The translations under genes and the position numbers were made by a program. A stretch of DNA of 64,000 bases from positions 310,001 through 374,000 of the forward strand of contig CAKQQS010000001.1 in NCBI GenBank assembly GCA_934271255.1, read 5' to 3'. Position 1 is the stretch's first letter; each line of letters opens with the position of its first letter. This DNA is from an uncultured Clostridia bacterium (lineage in GTDB: Bacteria > Bacillota > Clostridia > Christensenellales > Borkfalkiaceae). Below, in pieces: positions 24,205 to 33,076 of this stretch. The notes under the pieces are model-generated. The model was not told where the DNA came from and did not search any database. It saw nothing but the letters and a program-made list of their open reading frames with translations.

Positions 24205-25067
24205 CTGAGTCCCCCCTTCGCTTTAACTACTCCGTCGACGAATCCCGTCAAAGAATAATCGCTGTCGATATTTATTCCTTTTTCTTTCAGAATCGCGGTG
24301 AGCCTTACCGTAGACGGCGCGTCCAACCCGACTTTTAAAAGTTCTTCTTCGTCGGCGAAAACTTCGCTCGGTTTTCCCACTTTAACGACTTCTCCGTCGT
24401 CGAACACCGCGACTTTCGTGCAGTTTTCAAGCACCGCGTCCATATCGTGCGACACGATGATTACCGTCTTTACGAACTGCGCCCTTAGCCTTTCAATCAA
24501 CTCGAACAAGTCTTTTTTGCCTTGCGGGTCGAGTCCCGAAGCGGGTTCGTCCAGAACGAGTATTTCGGGGCGCGTAACGATAACTCCCGCTATCGCGACT
24601 CTTCTTTTCTGCCCGCCCGAAAGTTCAAACGGACTCTTGTCCTTTATCTGGTCATAGTCCAACCCGACAAGGTCGAGAGCGTACCGTACCGCCCCTTCGA
24701 TTTGGTCTTTGGGCATATTTTTGTCAAAGTTTTTCAGGCCGAACGCAACGTCGTCGAAAACCGTTTCGGCGAACAGCTGGTATTCGGGATACTGAAACAC
24801 CATTCCGACTTTTTTACGCAGTTCTTTAAAGTTGCATTTTTTGTCGGCAAGGTTAAACTCGCCTACCGTTAAACTCCCTTTTTTCTTGCCTATTTTGATA
24901 AGCCCGTTAAGGTGTTGCACGAAAGTGGATTTTCCGCTTCCCGTCCTGCCGATTATACCGAAAAACTCCCCTTCTTCTATCGTTAAATTAACGTTTTTAA
25001 GGGCGTAGGCGGCAAAGTTCGTTTTTTCGCTGTACACGTAGTTCAGATTTTCCGCAACGATTCGCAT
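24201..25067 (-). CDS. ecfA2: ECF transporter ATP-binding subunit EcfA2
   Basis: This 288-residue ABC ATPase has Walker A GRTGSGKST, Q-loop VFQYPEYQLF, signature LSGGQKRRVAIAG, Walker B ILVLDEPASGLD and the switch histidine in VSHDMD. The FQYPEYQLF Q-loop and the C-terminal extension mark the A2 paralogue. GGAGGG precedes the ATG, which lies 25 nt inside the end of ecfA1. It pairs with EcfA1 to energise EcfT. Confidence 0.95.
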   Translation of the reverse strand: MRIVAENLNYVYSEKTNFAAYALKNVNLTIEEGEFFGIIGRTGSGKSTFVQHLNGLIKIGKKKGSLTVGEFNLADKKCNFKELRKKVGMVFQYPEYQLFAETVFDDVAFGLKNFDKNMPKDQIEGAVRYALDLVGLDYDQIKDKSPFELSGGQKRRVAIAGVIVTRPEILVLDEPASGLDPQGKKDLFELIERLRAQFVKTVIIVSHDMDAVLENCTKVAVFDDGEVVKVGKPSEVFADEEELLKVGLDAPSTVRLTAILKEKGINIDSDYSLTGFVDGVVKAKGGLR

Positions 25068-25879
25068 ATACCCTCCGCAAGCCCTTCTATCGTCAAGGCG
25101 TTTTTATTTATTTTTATATCTTTTTTTTCGAGTTCGTTGGCGATTTTAAGAGAATAAGGAACGTCCAGCCCCAACGCTTCGAGTTCGCTTTCGCGTTTGA
25201 AAATCTCGTCGGGGGTACCTTGCATAACCACGTTGCCGTCGTCCATAACGAACACCTTGTCGGCGTTTACCGCTTCGTCCATATAATGCGTTATATTGAT
25301 AACGGTAATGCCTTGTTCCGAGTTAAGCCTTTGCACCGTGTCCGTTACTTCTTTTCTGCCTTTGGGGTCGAGCATCGCCGTCGACTCGTCCATAACGATT
25401 ACGGACGGTTTTATCGCCAGCACGCCCGCTATCGCTATTCTTTGTTTCTGTCCGCCCGACAAACGGGTGGGCGTCGATTTTCTGTATTCGAGCATATCGA
25501 CGGCTTTAAGCGCGTACTCTATTCTTTCGCCTATTTCTTTTCTGTCGACTCCCAGATTTTCGGGACCGAACGCCACGTCGTCTTCCACTATCGACGCGAC
25601 CGTTTGGTTGTCGGGGTTCTGAAACACCACGCCTACCGTTTTTCTTATATCGAACAATCGGGATTTGTCGTTAGTTTGCATGCCGTCGACGGTAACCGTT
25701 CCGTCGTTGGGCAAATTAAGTCCGTTCAGAAGTCTTGCGAAAGTCGATTTCCCGCTACCGTTTCTGCCGATCAACGCGACGAATTCGCCTTTTTCTATTT
25801 CTATATTAAGTTTGTTGATTGCGTTACGTTTTTCGCCCGCATACGCGAACGTAACGTCTTTAAATGAAATGTACGCCAT
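25043..25879 (-). CDS. ecfA1: ECF transporter ATP-binding subunit EcfA1
   Basis: This 278-residue ABC ATPase has Walker A GRNGSGKST, Q-loop VFQNPDNQTVA, signature LSGGQKQRIAIAG, Walker B VIVMDESTAMLD and the switch histidine in ITHYMDEA. The Q-loop FQNPDNQ marks the A1 paralogue. It is the first gene of ecfA1-ecfA2-ecfT-truA, with a promoter just upstream. In many Bacillota this block directly follows rplQ, but here rplQ is about 15 kb away. Confidence 0.95.
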   Translation of the reverse strand: MAYISFKDVTFAYAGEKRNAINKLNIEIEKGEFVALIGRNGSGKSTFARLLNGLNLPNDGTVTVDGMQTNDKSRLFDIRKTVGVVFQNPDNQTVASIVEDDVAFGPENLGVDRKEIGERIEYALKAVDMLEYRKSTPTRLSGGQKQRIAIAGVLAIKPSVIVMDESTAMLDPKGRKEVTDTVQRLNSEQGITVINITHYMDEAVNADKVFVMDDGNVVMQGTPDEIFKRESELEALGLDVPYSLKIANELEKKDIKINKNALTIEGLAEGICESLRKI

Positions 25880-25929
25880 AATTAAATATCTTCGTTCATA
25901 AACCCTGAAAGCGATTGACTTTCGGTAAT

Positions 25930-25958
25930 ATTATAGCAAACTTATTAAAAATTAACAA
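25930..25958 (-). promoter_or_regulatory. Sigma-A promoter of ecfA1-ecfA2-ecfT-truA
   Basis: TTGTTA (25953-25958), 17 bp and TATAAT (25930-25935) on the minus strand, about 50 nt before ecfA1 and divergent from the nifJ promoter. Confidence 0.8.
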
Positions 25959-25998
25959 CTTTATTATATTAAAATATAAAAAAATCCCCCGATTTGCA

Positions 25999-26027
25999 TT
26001 GACTATTTTAAGTTTTTTATATATAAT
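25999..26027 (+). promoter_or_regulatory. Sigma-A promoter of nifJ
   Basis: TTGACT (25999-26004), 17 bp of A/T-rich spacer and TATAAT (26022-26027). The leader is about 52 nt. The spacer closely resembles that of the promoter at 30095-30123. Confidence 0.85.
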
Positions 26028-26085
26028 GTTTAGGAACGGTTACAAACCGTCTAAAAGTATAAAAGTTTTTAAGGAGTTATACAAA

Positions 26086-29000
26086 ATGAGCGTTAAAATG
26101 ACAATTGACGGCAACACTGCCGCAAGCCACGTTGCGTACGCGTTCAGCGAAGTCGCCGCTATTTACCCGATTACCCCGTCTTCTCCGATGGCGGAAGTCG
26201 CGGACGAATGGTCGACGCAAGGCAGAGTCAACATGTTCGGCGAAAGATTACGTCTTGCCGAAATGCAATCCGAAGCGGGCGCCGCAGGCGCGGTTCACGG
26301 TTCTTTGACTGCCGGCGCACTCACCACTACTTACACCGCAAGTCAAGGCTTGCTACTTATGATTCCGAATATGTATAAGATTTCGGGCGAACTTCTTCCC
26401 TGCGTTTTCCACGTTTCGGCAAGAGCGTTGGCTGCTCACGCGCTTAACATTTTCGGCGATCACAGCGACGTTATGTCCTGTCGTCAAACGGGATTTGCGA
26501 TGCTTGCCTCCGCTTCCGTTCAGGAAGTTATGGATCTCGCGTTGGTCGCTCACCTTTCCACGCTTAAATCGAGAGTTCCTTTCCTTCATTTCTTCGACGG
26601 ATTCAGAACTTCTCACGAAGTCAGCAAAATAGACGTCATCGATTACGACGATATGAAAAAACTCGTCGATCCCGCGGACATAGCGGATTTCAGATCGCGC
26701 GCGCTTAACCCCGAACACCCCGTTCAGAAAGGTACCGCGCAAAACAGCGATATTTATTTCCAGAACAGAGAAACGGCTAACAAGTACTACGAAGCGACTC
26801 CCGCTATCGTTCAGGATATGATGGACAAGGTAAGCGCGCTTACGGGCAGAGATTATCACTTGTTCGATTACGTCGGAGCGAAAGACGCGGAAAACGTTAT
26901 CGTTTGTATCGGCAGCGGCTGCGACACCATCGAAGAAACAATCGTTAAGATGAACGCGGAAGGACACAAAGTAGGTCTTATCAAAGTCAGACTTTACAGA
27001 CCCTTCGCTACCGACGCTTTCATTAACGCTATTCCCAAAACGTGTAAAAAACTCGCCGTTCTCGACAGAACGAAAGAACCCGGCTCGCTCGGCGAACCCC
27101 TTTATCTCGACGTTTGCACGGCTCTTTTGGAAAAGGGCGTCAAAGACGTTACAGTCGTTGGCGGCAGATACGGTTTAGGCTCGAAAGAGTTCAACCCGTC
27201 GATGGTTTACGCGGTTTACAAGAATCTTGAAAAAGACGCTCCGAAAAACCATTTCACCGTCGGTATCTACGACGACCTTACCAACACTTCGCTCGACTTT
27301 TCCGAGAAATACAACGCCGCTCCCGCGGGAACGATTTCCTGTAAGTTCTACGGCTTGGGCTCGGACGGTACGGTCGGCGCGAACAAGAACAGCATCAAAA
27401 TCATCGGCGACCACACGGATATGTACGCGCAAGGCTACTTCTTCTACGATTCGAAGAAGTCGGGCGGTATCACCGTTTCGCACTTGCGTTTCGGTAAAAC
27501 CCCCATTCAATCCGCTTACCTTATCGACAACGCGGACTTCGTAGCGTGCCACAACCCGTCTTACCTTACTCGTTACGATATGGTAACGGACATCAAGGAA
27601 GGCGGTAAGTTCCTTATCAACGCTCCCTGGTCGACGGTAGAAGATCTCGACGCTAATCTCCCCGCGAAAGTTAAAAACCAAATCGCTAAAAAGCATATTC
27701 AACTTTACGTTATCAACGCGATAAAGATTGCAGGCGAACTCGGTTTGGGCGGCAGAACGAACACCATTTTGCAATCGGCGTTCTTCCTTATCAACAGCGA
27801 TATAATGCCGTACGCCGACGCGGTAACCTTTATGAAGAAAATGGCTTACAAGTCCTTCTCCAAAAAAGGCGACGCGGTAGTAGAAATGAACTACAAAGCG
27901 ATAGAATCGGCATCGAAAGAAGGCAATCTCGTTAAAATCGACGTACCCGAATCATGGGCTACCGAAACGATGGGCGCGGAAATGGCGAAAGTCGCTTCCA
28001 ACGACTATTTCAAAGACGTTCTTCATCCCATTCTCGTTCTCGAAGGCGACAAACTTCCTTCGTCCACGTTCAATGCGGACGGTTCCGTTCCCACGGGCAC
28101 GACTCAATACGAAAAACGCGGAGTCGCGGTTAAAGTACCCGCTTGGAACGTTCAGAAATGTATTCAATGCAACCAGTGTTCATTCGTTTGCCCGCACGCT
28201 TGTTTAAGACCCGCTCTCAACGCGGAAGGCGCGGACAAGCCCGCTACCTACTTAACGAAAGCGGCTACGGGACTTAAAGGCTACGAATACAGAATGCAGG
28301 TTTCACCCCTTGACTGTATGGGTTGCGGAGTTTGCGCTTCGATTTGCCCCGTCAAGGCTCTCGATATGGTTCCGCTTGCAAGCGTCGTAGACGACGAAAC
28401 GGTCAACTACGAATACAGCGAATCTTTACCCGAAGCAGATACTTCCGTATTCAAGAAAAACACCGTTAAGGGAAGTCAGTTCTCCAAACCGTTGTTCGAG
28501 TTCTCGGGCGCGTGCGCGGGCTGTGGCGAAACCCCTTACGTTAAAGTAATTACTCAGATGTTCGGCGACAGAATGATCGTTGCGAACGCTACGGGCTGCT
28601 CGTCCATTTACGGCGGTTCGGCCCCCACTTGTCCGTACACCAAAAACAAAGAAGGACACGGTCCCGCGTGGGCTAACTCCTTGTTTGAAGACAACGCCGA
28701 ATTCGGTTACGGTATCAACCTTGCTTACGCGCAAAGAAGATCTGCCCTTTCTCATAAACTCGAAAATATTATCGCTAAACTCGACGGCAACGGCGCTCCC
28801 GCAGACCACCCGTTAAGAGTCGCTATCAACAACTGGCTCGAAAACAAGAACGACGCGGAAGGCAGCAAAAAGGCTTCGGCTGAACTCGTTAAAGTTCTGG
28901 CTAAGTGCGACGGTTGCGGTTGCGATTACGACGCGGAAGTAGCGGAAGTTCTTAAAGACAAAGACTGTCTTGTTAAAAAGTCCATCTGGATTTTCGGCGG

Positions 29001-29622
29001 CGACGGTTGGGCGTACGATATCGGTTACGGCGGACTCGACCACGTTCTCGCTATGGGCGAAGACGTAAACGTTCTCGTTCTCGATACGGAAGTTTATTCC
29101 AACACGGGCGGACAAGCAAGTAAGGCTACCCCGACGGGTTCTGTCGCTAAGTTCGCAGCCGGCGGAAAGAGAGTCAAGAAGAAAGACCTTGGTATGATGG
29201 CGATGAGTTACGGTTACGTTTACGTCGCTCAATGCGCTATGGGCAGCAACAAACAACAATTCCTTAACGCTATTACGGAAGCGGAAAGTTATCACGGACC
29301 GTCGCTCGTAATTTGCTACGCGCCTTGTATCAACCACGGTATCAACATGACGAAGTCGCAAGACGAAGAAAAGAAAGCGGTTGACTGCGGTTACTGGCAA
29401 TTGTACAGATACAACCCCGTAAAAGCGGACAACGGCGAAAACCCCTTCTCGCTCGACAGCAAAGACCCGACTGCGGATTATCAGGAGTTCCTTGCAGGCG
29501 AAACGCGTTACGCTTCGTTGAAAAAGACTCAACCCGCTATCGCGGAACAACTCTTCAAAAAGACGGAAGCGGACAGCAAGGCAAGACTCGAAAAATATAA
29601 AGAGTTGGCTCATAAAGAATAA
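26086..29622 (+). CDS. nifJ: Pyruvate:ferredoxin (flavodoxin) oxidoreductase
   Basis: This 1178-residue single-chain PFOR oxidatively decarboxylates pyruvate to acetyl-CoA and reduces ferredoxin, a core reaction of strict anaerobes. Domain order: N-terminal pyrimidine-binding domain (YPITPSSPM near residue 25), CoA-binding gamma domain, two 4Fe-4S ferredoxin clusters (CIQCNQCSFVCPHAC and CMGCGVCASICP), a further Cys pair (CAGCGE) for the proximal cluster and the C-terminal TPP domain (GDGWAYDIGYGG, NTGGQAS). AAGGAG precedes the ATG at 26086; an in-frame upstream extension would include the promoter. It is monocistronic. Confidence 0.98.
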   Translation: MSVKMTIDGNTAASHVAYAFSEVAAIYPITPSSPMAEVADEWSTQGRVNMFGERLRLAEMQSEAGAAGAVHGSLTAGALTTTYTASQGLLLMIPNMYKISGELLPCVFHVSARALAAHALNIFGDHSDVMSCRQTGFAMLASASVQEVMDLALVAHLSTLKSRVPFLHFFDGFRTSHEVSKIDVIDYDDMKKLVDPADIADFRSRALNPEHPVQKGTAQNSDIYFQNRETANKYYEATPAIVQDMMDKVSALTGRDYHLFDYVGAKDAENVIVCIGSGCDTIEETIVKMNAEGHKVGLIKVRLYRPFATDAFINAIPKTCKKLAVLDRTKEPGSLGEPLYLDVCTALLEKGVKDVTVVGGRYGLGSKEFNPSMVYAVYKNLEKDAPKNHFTVGIYDDLTNTSLDFSEKYNAAPAGTISCKFYGLGSDGTVGANKNSIKIIGDHTDMYAQGYFFYDSKKSGGITVSHLRFGKTPIQSAYLIDNADFVACHNPSYLTRYDMVTDIKEGGKFLINAPWSTVEDLDANLPAKVKNQIAKKHIQLYVINAIKIAGELGLGGRTNTILQSAFFLINSDIMPYADAVTFMKKMAYKSFSKKGDAVVEMNYKAIESASKEGNLVKIDVPESWATETMGAEMAKVASNDYFKDVLHPILVLEGDKLPSSTFNADGSVPTGTTQYEKRGVAVKVPAWNVQKCIQCNQCSFVCPHACLRPALNAEGADKPATYLTKAATGLKGYEYRMQVSPLDCMGCGVCASICPVKALDMVPLASVVDDETVNYEYSESLPEADTSVFKKNTVKGSQFSKPLFEFSGACAGCGETPYVKVITQMFGDRMIVANATGCSSIYGGSAPTCPYTKNKEGHGPAWANSLFEDNAEFGYGINLAYAQRRSALSHKLENIIAKLDGNGAPADHPLRVAINNWLENKNDAEGSKKASAELVKVLAKCDGCGCDYDAEVAEVLKDKDCLVKKSIWIFGGDGWAYDIGYGGLDHVLAMGEDVNVLVLDTEVYSNTGGQASKATPTGSVAKFAAGGKRVKKKDLGMMAMSYGYVYVAQCAMGSNKQQFLNAITEAESYHGPSLVICYAPCINHGINMTKSQDEEKKAVDCGYWQLYRYNPVKADNGENPFSLDSKDPTADYQEFLAGETRYASLKKTQPAIAEQLFKKTEADSKARLEKYKELAHKE

Positions 29623-29648
29623 TTAAGTTTTTTACGGCTTAAAAAATC

Positions 29649-29685
29649 ACCCGCCGAAACGATTTTCGTTTCGGCGGGTTTTCTT
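29649..29685 (+). terminator. Intrinsic terminator of nifJ
   Basis: A perfect 13-bp stem (29649-29661 with 29667-29679) is followed by TTTTC on the plus strand; a run of T also follows on the minus strand, so it may act in both directions. The 29692-29910 stretch contains only a degenerate pair of TTCTTTCGAnAAAACCGAGTT motifs and no gene I can support. Confidence 0.85.
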
Positions 29686-29910
29686 TACAATAAAATATTC
29701 CGTTGTTCTTTCGCGTTTGCAAGGCGGCGGGTACCGTCCGACCGCTTAGACCGTTGAAAAATATCGCCCCGACGGTAAACCTGTTGCGAAAACGATTGCG
29801 ATTTAATTCGGGACGACTTTTGCGGCGATTCGATTTCTTTCGACAAAACCGAGTTAAGGACTTTGGTTCGATTCTTTCGATAAAACCGAGTTCGGGGCGT
29901 TTTCGGGCAA

Positions 29911-30005
29911 AATAAAAAAAGAGCACTCTTCCCCCTGAGTATTGCTCTTTTTTATTCATATACTATTCAAAGATAGCGTTTCGTTCTAGTAATAATTTAT
30001 TAGGT
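29911..30005 (-). ncRNA. Candidate small RNA, about 95 nt
   Basis: A consensus promoter (30012-30039) and a terminator hairpin (29914-29952; outer GAGC/GCTC, inner ACTC/GAGT, 8-nt loop AGGGGGAA, then seven T) enclose about 95 nt on the minus strand. There is no plausible gene inside: the only open frame has no ribosome-binding site and reads through the terminator. The G-rich loop resembles a Shine-Dalgarno. No known RNA family is recognised. Confidence 0.5.
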
Positions 30006-30011
30006 ATATTT

Positions 30012-30039
30012 ATTGTAACACATATAAAAAATTTGTCAA
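30012..30039 (-). promoter_or_regulatory. Sigma-A promoter of the candidate small RNA
   Basis: TTGACA (30034-30039), 16 bp and TACAAT (30012-30017) on the minus strand, divergent from the promoter at 30095-30123. Confidence 0.65.
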
Positions 30040-30094
30040 TACCCTTTTGCAATTTTTTTTGATTTTTTTGCAATTTTTTTATTAAAAATAACCT

Positions 30095-30123
30095 TTGACT
30101 ATTTTTTATTTTTGATATATAAT
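30095..30123 (+). promoter_or_regulatory. Sigma-A promoter of the small membrane protein/TetR pair
   Basis: TTGACT (30095-30100), 17 bp and TATAAT (30118-30123). Transcription would begin near 30130, which rules out the ATG at 30130 as an efficient start and favours 30157. Confidence 0.8.
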
Positions 30124-30156
30124 AAATATATGCCGATTTTAACGTCGGATAACGAT

Positions 30157-30663
30157 ATGAAAGCAAAATGTAAACAATTATGGCAATGGCTGCGAAAGAA
30201 CGTTTTCAATAAAGAAATGCTTCTTTGGGTAATAATAGCGGAACTGATTTTCTGGTCGCCCTGTATCGTAACGGGCTTCCTTGCCCTTTGCGTAAACAAA
30301 TGGTGGTGGACGGCGTTCGGTGCAATCGTCGTGTTCTGGTCGGGGCCTTTCACGCCCGCAGTTCCGTTACAAATCGCGCTCGCTCTGGGTTTGAAAAAAC
30401 TCTATGCCGTCGTCAAAAACCGAAAATCTAAAAAACACCGCGTTCCCGAAACCGACGCGGAAAACACAACAGTCGGGCAACCGAACGACTCTGAAATTCA
30501 ACCCGACGTCCCCTTACTCGTCGGCGATACGCAAACGGACGACTCCGCAAAAGAAAAAAACACCCGAACGGAACCCGCTTTAAAAAGCGACGATGCCGAG
30601 CGAAACGGCGATAAGCAAGATTCAAAAGACGAAAACGGGACGACTGAAAACAAAGACAGGTAA
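30157..30663 (+). CDS. Small membrane protein with a long acidic hydrophilic tail
   Basis: I do not recognise this 168-residue protein. A basic N-terminus is followed by two hydrophobic helices (about residues 21-44 and 48-70, rich in Trp) and then a roughly 90-residue tail rich in Asp, Glu, Lys, Thr and Asn that is probably disordered. The start has only a weak ribosome-binding site. Its stop is 3 nt from the TetR regulator, so the pair is one operon. It may be the regulator's target or a membrane-stress protein. Confidence 0.65.
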   Translation: MKAKCKQLWQWLRKNVFNKEMLLWVIIAELIFWSPCIVTGFLALCVNKWWWTAFGAIVVFWSGPFTPAVPLQIALALGLKKLYAVVKNRKSKKHRVPETDAENTTVGQPNDSEIQPDVPLLVGDTQTDDSAKEKNTRTEPALKSDDAERNGDKQDSKDENGTTENKDR

Positions 30664-30666
30664 AAA

Positions 30667-31221
30667 ATGCAAAGACGCAACGATGCAAGAACGGTTCGTA
30701 CAAAAATGCTTATCAAAAAAGCGTTTGCCGAACTTATTGAACAAAAAGAAATAGAACAAATTACCGTAAAGGAACTGACCGAAAGGGCTGGGATTCATCG
30801 CGGGACGTTTTACATACATTACAAAGACGTGTACGACATTATCGAACAAACCAAACTCGAAATGGTGTCGTCGCTCGAACAAGAGTTTAAAAACGTAAAC
30901 GAGCAAGTAGATTCGCCCGTCCCCCTGTTAGATAATTTGTTTGAACTCGCAAAAAAAGATTTTTGGATATATAAAGCGATTATCAACGCCAAATGGTCGG
31001 GACAATACACTAAGTCCGTAAAAGAACTAATTATCAACAAGTATTTTGAACTCAACAAAAACTCCGACCGCAAAAAAGACAAATACCTTTTGAGTTTTAT
31101 CATATCCGGCGCGATAGGAATGTTTCAGGACTGGGTGTTGTCGGGCGAGCCTTTCCCTATGGACGAAATACACGATATTCTGGAACAATACGTTACGCAG
31201 GTACTTAAAAGCAAAGACTAG
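30667..31221 (+). CDS. TetR/AcrR-family transcriptional regulator
   Basis: This 184-residue protein has the N-terminal TetR helix-turn-helix (about 10-55, ITVKELTERAGIHRGTFYIHYKDVYDI). Its helical C-terminal domain resembles the DhaS-like TetR group. The N-terminal segment TRTKMLIKKAF-like pattern is typical. It is co-transcribed with the small membrane protein. The stop codon lies inside the terminator palindrome. The ligand is unknown. Confidence 0.9.
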   Translation: MQRRNDARTVRTKMLIKKAFAELIEQKEIEQITVKELTERAGIHRGTFYIHYKDVYDIIEQTKLEMVSSLEQEFKNVNEQVDSPVPLLDNLFELAKKDFWIYKAIINAKWSGQYTKSVKELIINKYFELNKNSDRKKDKYLLSFIISGAIGMFQDWVLSGEPFPMDEIHDILEQYVTQVLKSKD

Positions 31222-31236
31222 TCTTTGCTTTTTTTT
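31208..31236 (+). terminator. Terminator overlapping the TetR stop codon
   Basis: A perfect 24-bp palindrome (31208-31231, centred on CTAG, the TAG of which is the stop codon) is followed by more T residues. Confidence 0.7.
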
Positions 31237-31255
31237 CTTACGCCGTAAATACCGA

Positions 31256-31295
31256 AAAAGGGACTGTCGCAAGCGCGCTTGCGACAGTCCCTTTT
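31256..31295 (-). terminator. Terminator of the rpsB-to-eda2 operon, 40-bp perfect palindrome
   Basis: A perfect 40-bp palindrome (AAAAGGGACTGTCGCAAGCG and its complement) lies 22 nt after the aldolase stop, with T-rich flanks in both directions. It may terminate both convergent transcripts. Confidence 0.85.
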
Positions 31296-31317
31296 ATATT
31301 CGGATAAATTGTATTCG

Positions 31318-31956
31318 TTACTTTTTAAGATTCTGGACGAACTTAGACGCGTTCGCTTTAATCTTTTCGTAATCGCATTTGTTTTTGTCGGGGTTGGTAA
31401 TAGCCGTTCCGACGGCAACGGCGAACGCGCCGCTGTCAAGCCACTCTTTGACGTTCTTTTCCGTAATGCCCGCAAACGGTATAAACTTGACGTCCCCGAA
31501 AGGTCCCGATATGTCTTTCAGGTATTTCTTGCCCAAAAAATCGGCGGGGAACAACTTAATGATTTCGAGCCCTTTTTTTTGCACGACGAATATCTCGCTA
31601 GGCGTCATTGCGCCCGCGATATACAAAATCTCTCTTTCTTTGCACAAATCGTACACTTCGTCGATAAACACGGGCGAAACCAAAAACTTCGCGCCCGACA
31701 TTATCGCTTTCGCGCCTTCCGTTGCCGATAAAACCGTGCCTGCGCCGAGCGTTATATTATCGCCGTACGTTTCGTCTAGCAGCCGTATGGCGTCGTAGGG
31801 CTTGTCGCTGTTCAACGCGATTTCAAGCACTTTGACTCCGCCGTCGATAATGCCTTTCGCTCTCGTTATCAAATCGTCGTAATTCTTGTCCCTGACGATA
31901 CCGATAACTTTTTCCGAACCGATATCGCCCATTATTTTTTCTTTGTCGTATAACAT
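31318..31956 (-). CDS. KDPG/KHG aldolase-family protein, second copy
   Basis: This 212-residue class I aldolase-like protein has the Schiff-base Lys134 in IIKLFPAD, Glu45 in LEIALNS, GAGTV (71-75) and a phosphate-binding region FIPFAGI. It differs clearly from the hexuronate-operon aldolase and has a full-length N-terminus. AGGTGA precedes the start. It is 7 nt downstream of rseP in a cell-envelope/translation operon, an unexpected place. It may act on KDPG, KHG or another 2-keto-3-deoxy acid. Confidence 0.85.
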   Translation of the reverse strand: MLYDKEKIMGDIGSEKVIGIVRDKNYDDLITRAKGIIDGGVKVLEIALNSDKPYDAIRLLDETYGDNITLGAGTVLSATEGAKAIMSGAKFLVSPVFIDEVYDLCKEREILYIAGAMTPSEIFVVQKKGLEIIKLFPADFLGKKYLKDISGPFGDVKFIPFAGITEKNVKEWLDSGAFAVAVGTAITNPDKNKCDYEKIKANASKFVQNLKK

Positions 31957-31963
31957 ATTTCAC

Positions 31964-33076
31964 CTATACAAAAAACTGTAACACGTCGACAAGCACGGCG
32001 AAACCCAAAAGGAAAATCAATCCGCATAAATGGATTATCGCTTCCGCTTTTCTGTTGACGGGTTTTTTTCTTATCCATTCGATTAACGTAAACACCACGT
32101 GCGAACCGTCGAGCGCGGGTAACGGCAACAAGTTGAACACGCCAAGGTTAACGCCGATAAACGCCGTTATTTGCAACAGTCCCGCAAACCCGCCTACCTT
32201 GACGATTTCCGCCGTCTGCTTAACCGTAGTTATCGGTCCGCCGAGCGACGTTATGCCGAGTTTACCCGTAAGCAAACTGCCCAGCACCTGAAATATACTC
32301 GAAGCCAACTTAAAGTGGTATATGAAACAGTCGCCCGCTACTTTGAAAAAACCGAACCTGACTTTGCTTATTTTCGCGTGTATAAGCGTAAGCGTTCCGT
32401 TCTCGTCGTAGTCTTCCGCAACGCCCAACGCCCCGTAGTTAAAATTAGCCTTGTCGGTTACGTCCCTCGTAAGCTTAACCTTAACCGTTTTATATTTTCC
32501 TTGTCTTAACACGGATACTTTAACGACGTCGCCTTTTTTCTTCCCTTTTAAAGCCGCTCCCAAGTCGTTGGCGAAAACTATATATCTGCCGTTTACTTTG
32601 TCGATAACGTCCCCGTCCTGCAAGGTATACCCGACGTATTCCGACGGCAGTCCGTCCGCCGCCTTGACGACTTGCACTCTTTGTTCGCCGTAAGCGGCAA
32701 ACATAAGGGCGATGACTAAAAACGCAAGTATAAGATTCATCAGCGCGCCCGAAACCAAAACGATAATTCGCTTGTACGGTTTTTGGTTTAAATAGGCTTC
32801 CGCGTCGTCCTTGTCGTCTTCTTCGCCGTAAAACCCGCAAAAACCGCCTAACGGAAACGCGCGTATCGAAAAGATTTCGCCGTTCTTTTTGACTTTTTTA
32901 AATAATCTCGGTCCGAACCCTATCGCAAACTCGTTTATTCTGAACCCCAGCAACTTGCCCGCTATATAATGTCCTAACTCGTGTACGGTTATCATTACGA
33001 GCAAAATCGCCAACGCCAGAAGTATATACCCGATATACGCGAATACGGACGCCGCGCTCGCTAAAAGAATACTCAT
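31964..33076 (-). CDS. rseP: Site-2 intramembrane metalloprotease RseP/RasP
   Basis: This 370-residue membrane protease has the zinc motif HELGH (H32-E33, H36) in the first membrane helix, a PDZ domain (about 130-210) and the C-terminal NLLPLPALDGSHV with the third ligand. Such proteases cut anti-sigma factors and signal peptides within the membrane. The RsgI-like anti-sigma factor at 6098 is a possible substrate. Its start overlaps the dxr stop (ATGA). Confidence 0.95.
   Translation of the reverse strand: MSILLASAASVFAYIGYILLALAILLVMITVHELGHYIAGKLLGFRINEFAIGFGPRLFKKVKKNGEIFSIRAFPLGGFCGFYGEEDDKDDAEAYLNQKPYKRIIVLVSGALMNLILAFLVIALMFAAYGEQRVQVVKAADGLPSEYVGYTLQDGDVIDKVNGRYIVFANDLGAALKGKKKGDVVKVSVLRQGKYKTVKVKLTRDVTDKANFNYGALGVAEDYDENGTLTLIHAKISKVRFGFFKVAGDCFIYHFKLASSIFQVLGSLLTGKLGITSLGGPITTVKQTAEIVKVGGFAGLLQITAFIGVNLGVFNLLPLPALDGSHVVFTLIEWIRKKPVNRKAEAIIHLCGLIFLLGFAVLVDVLQFFV

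Noticed and set aside
28813..29613. 266-codon minus-strand frame inside nifJ
   Set aside because: Antisense shadow of a well-conserved gene with no ribosome-binding site or promoter.
29639..29959. 106-codon minus-strand frame beginning in the candidate small RNA
   Set aside because: It would read through two terminator hairpins and has no Shine-Dalgarno.
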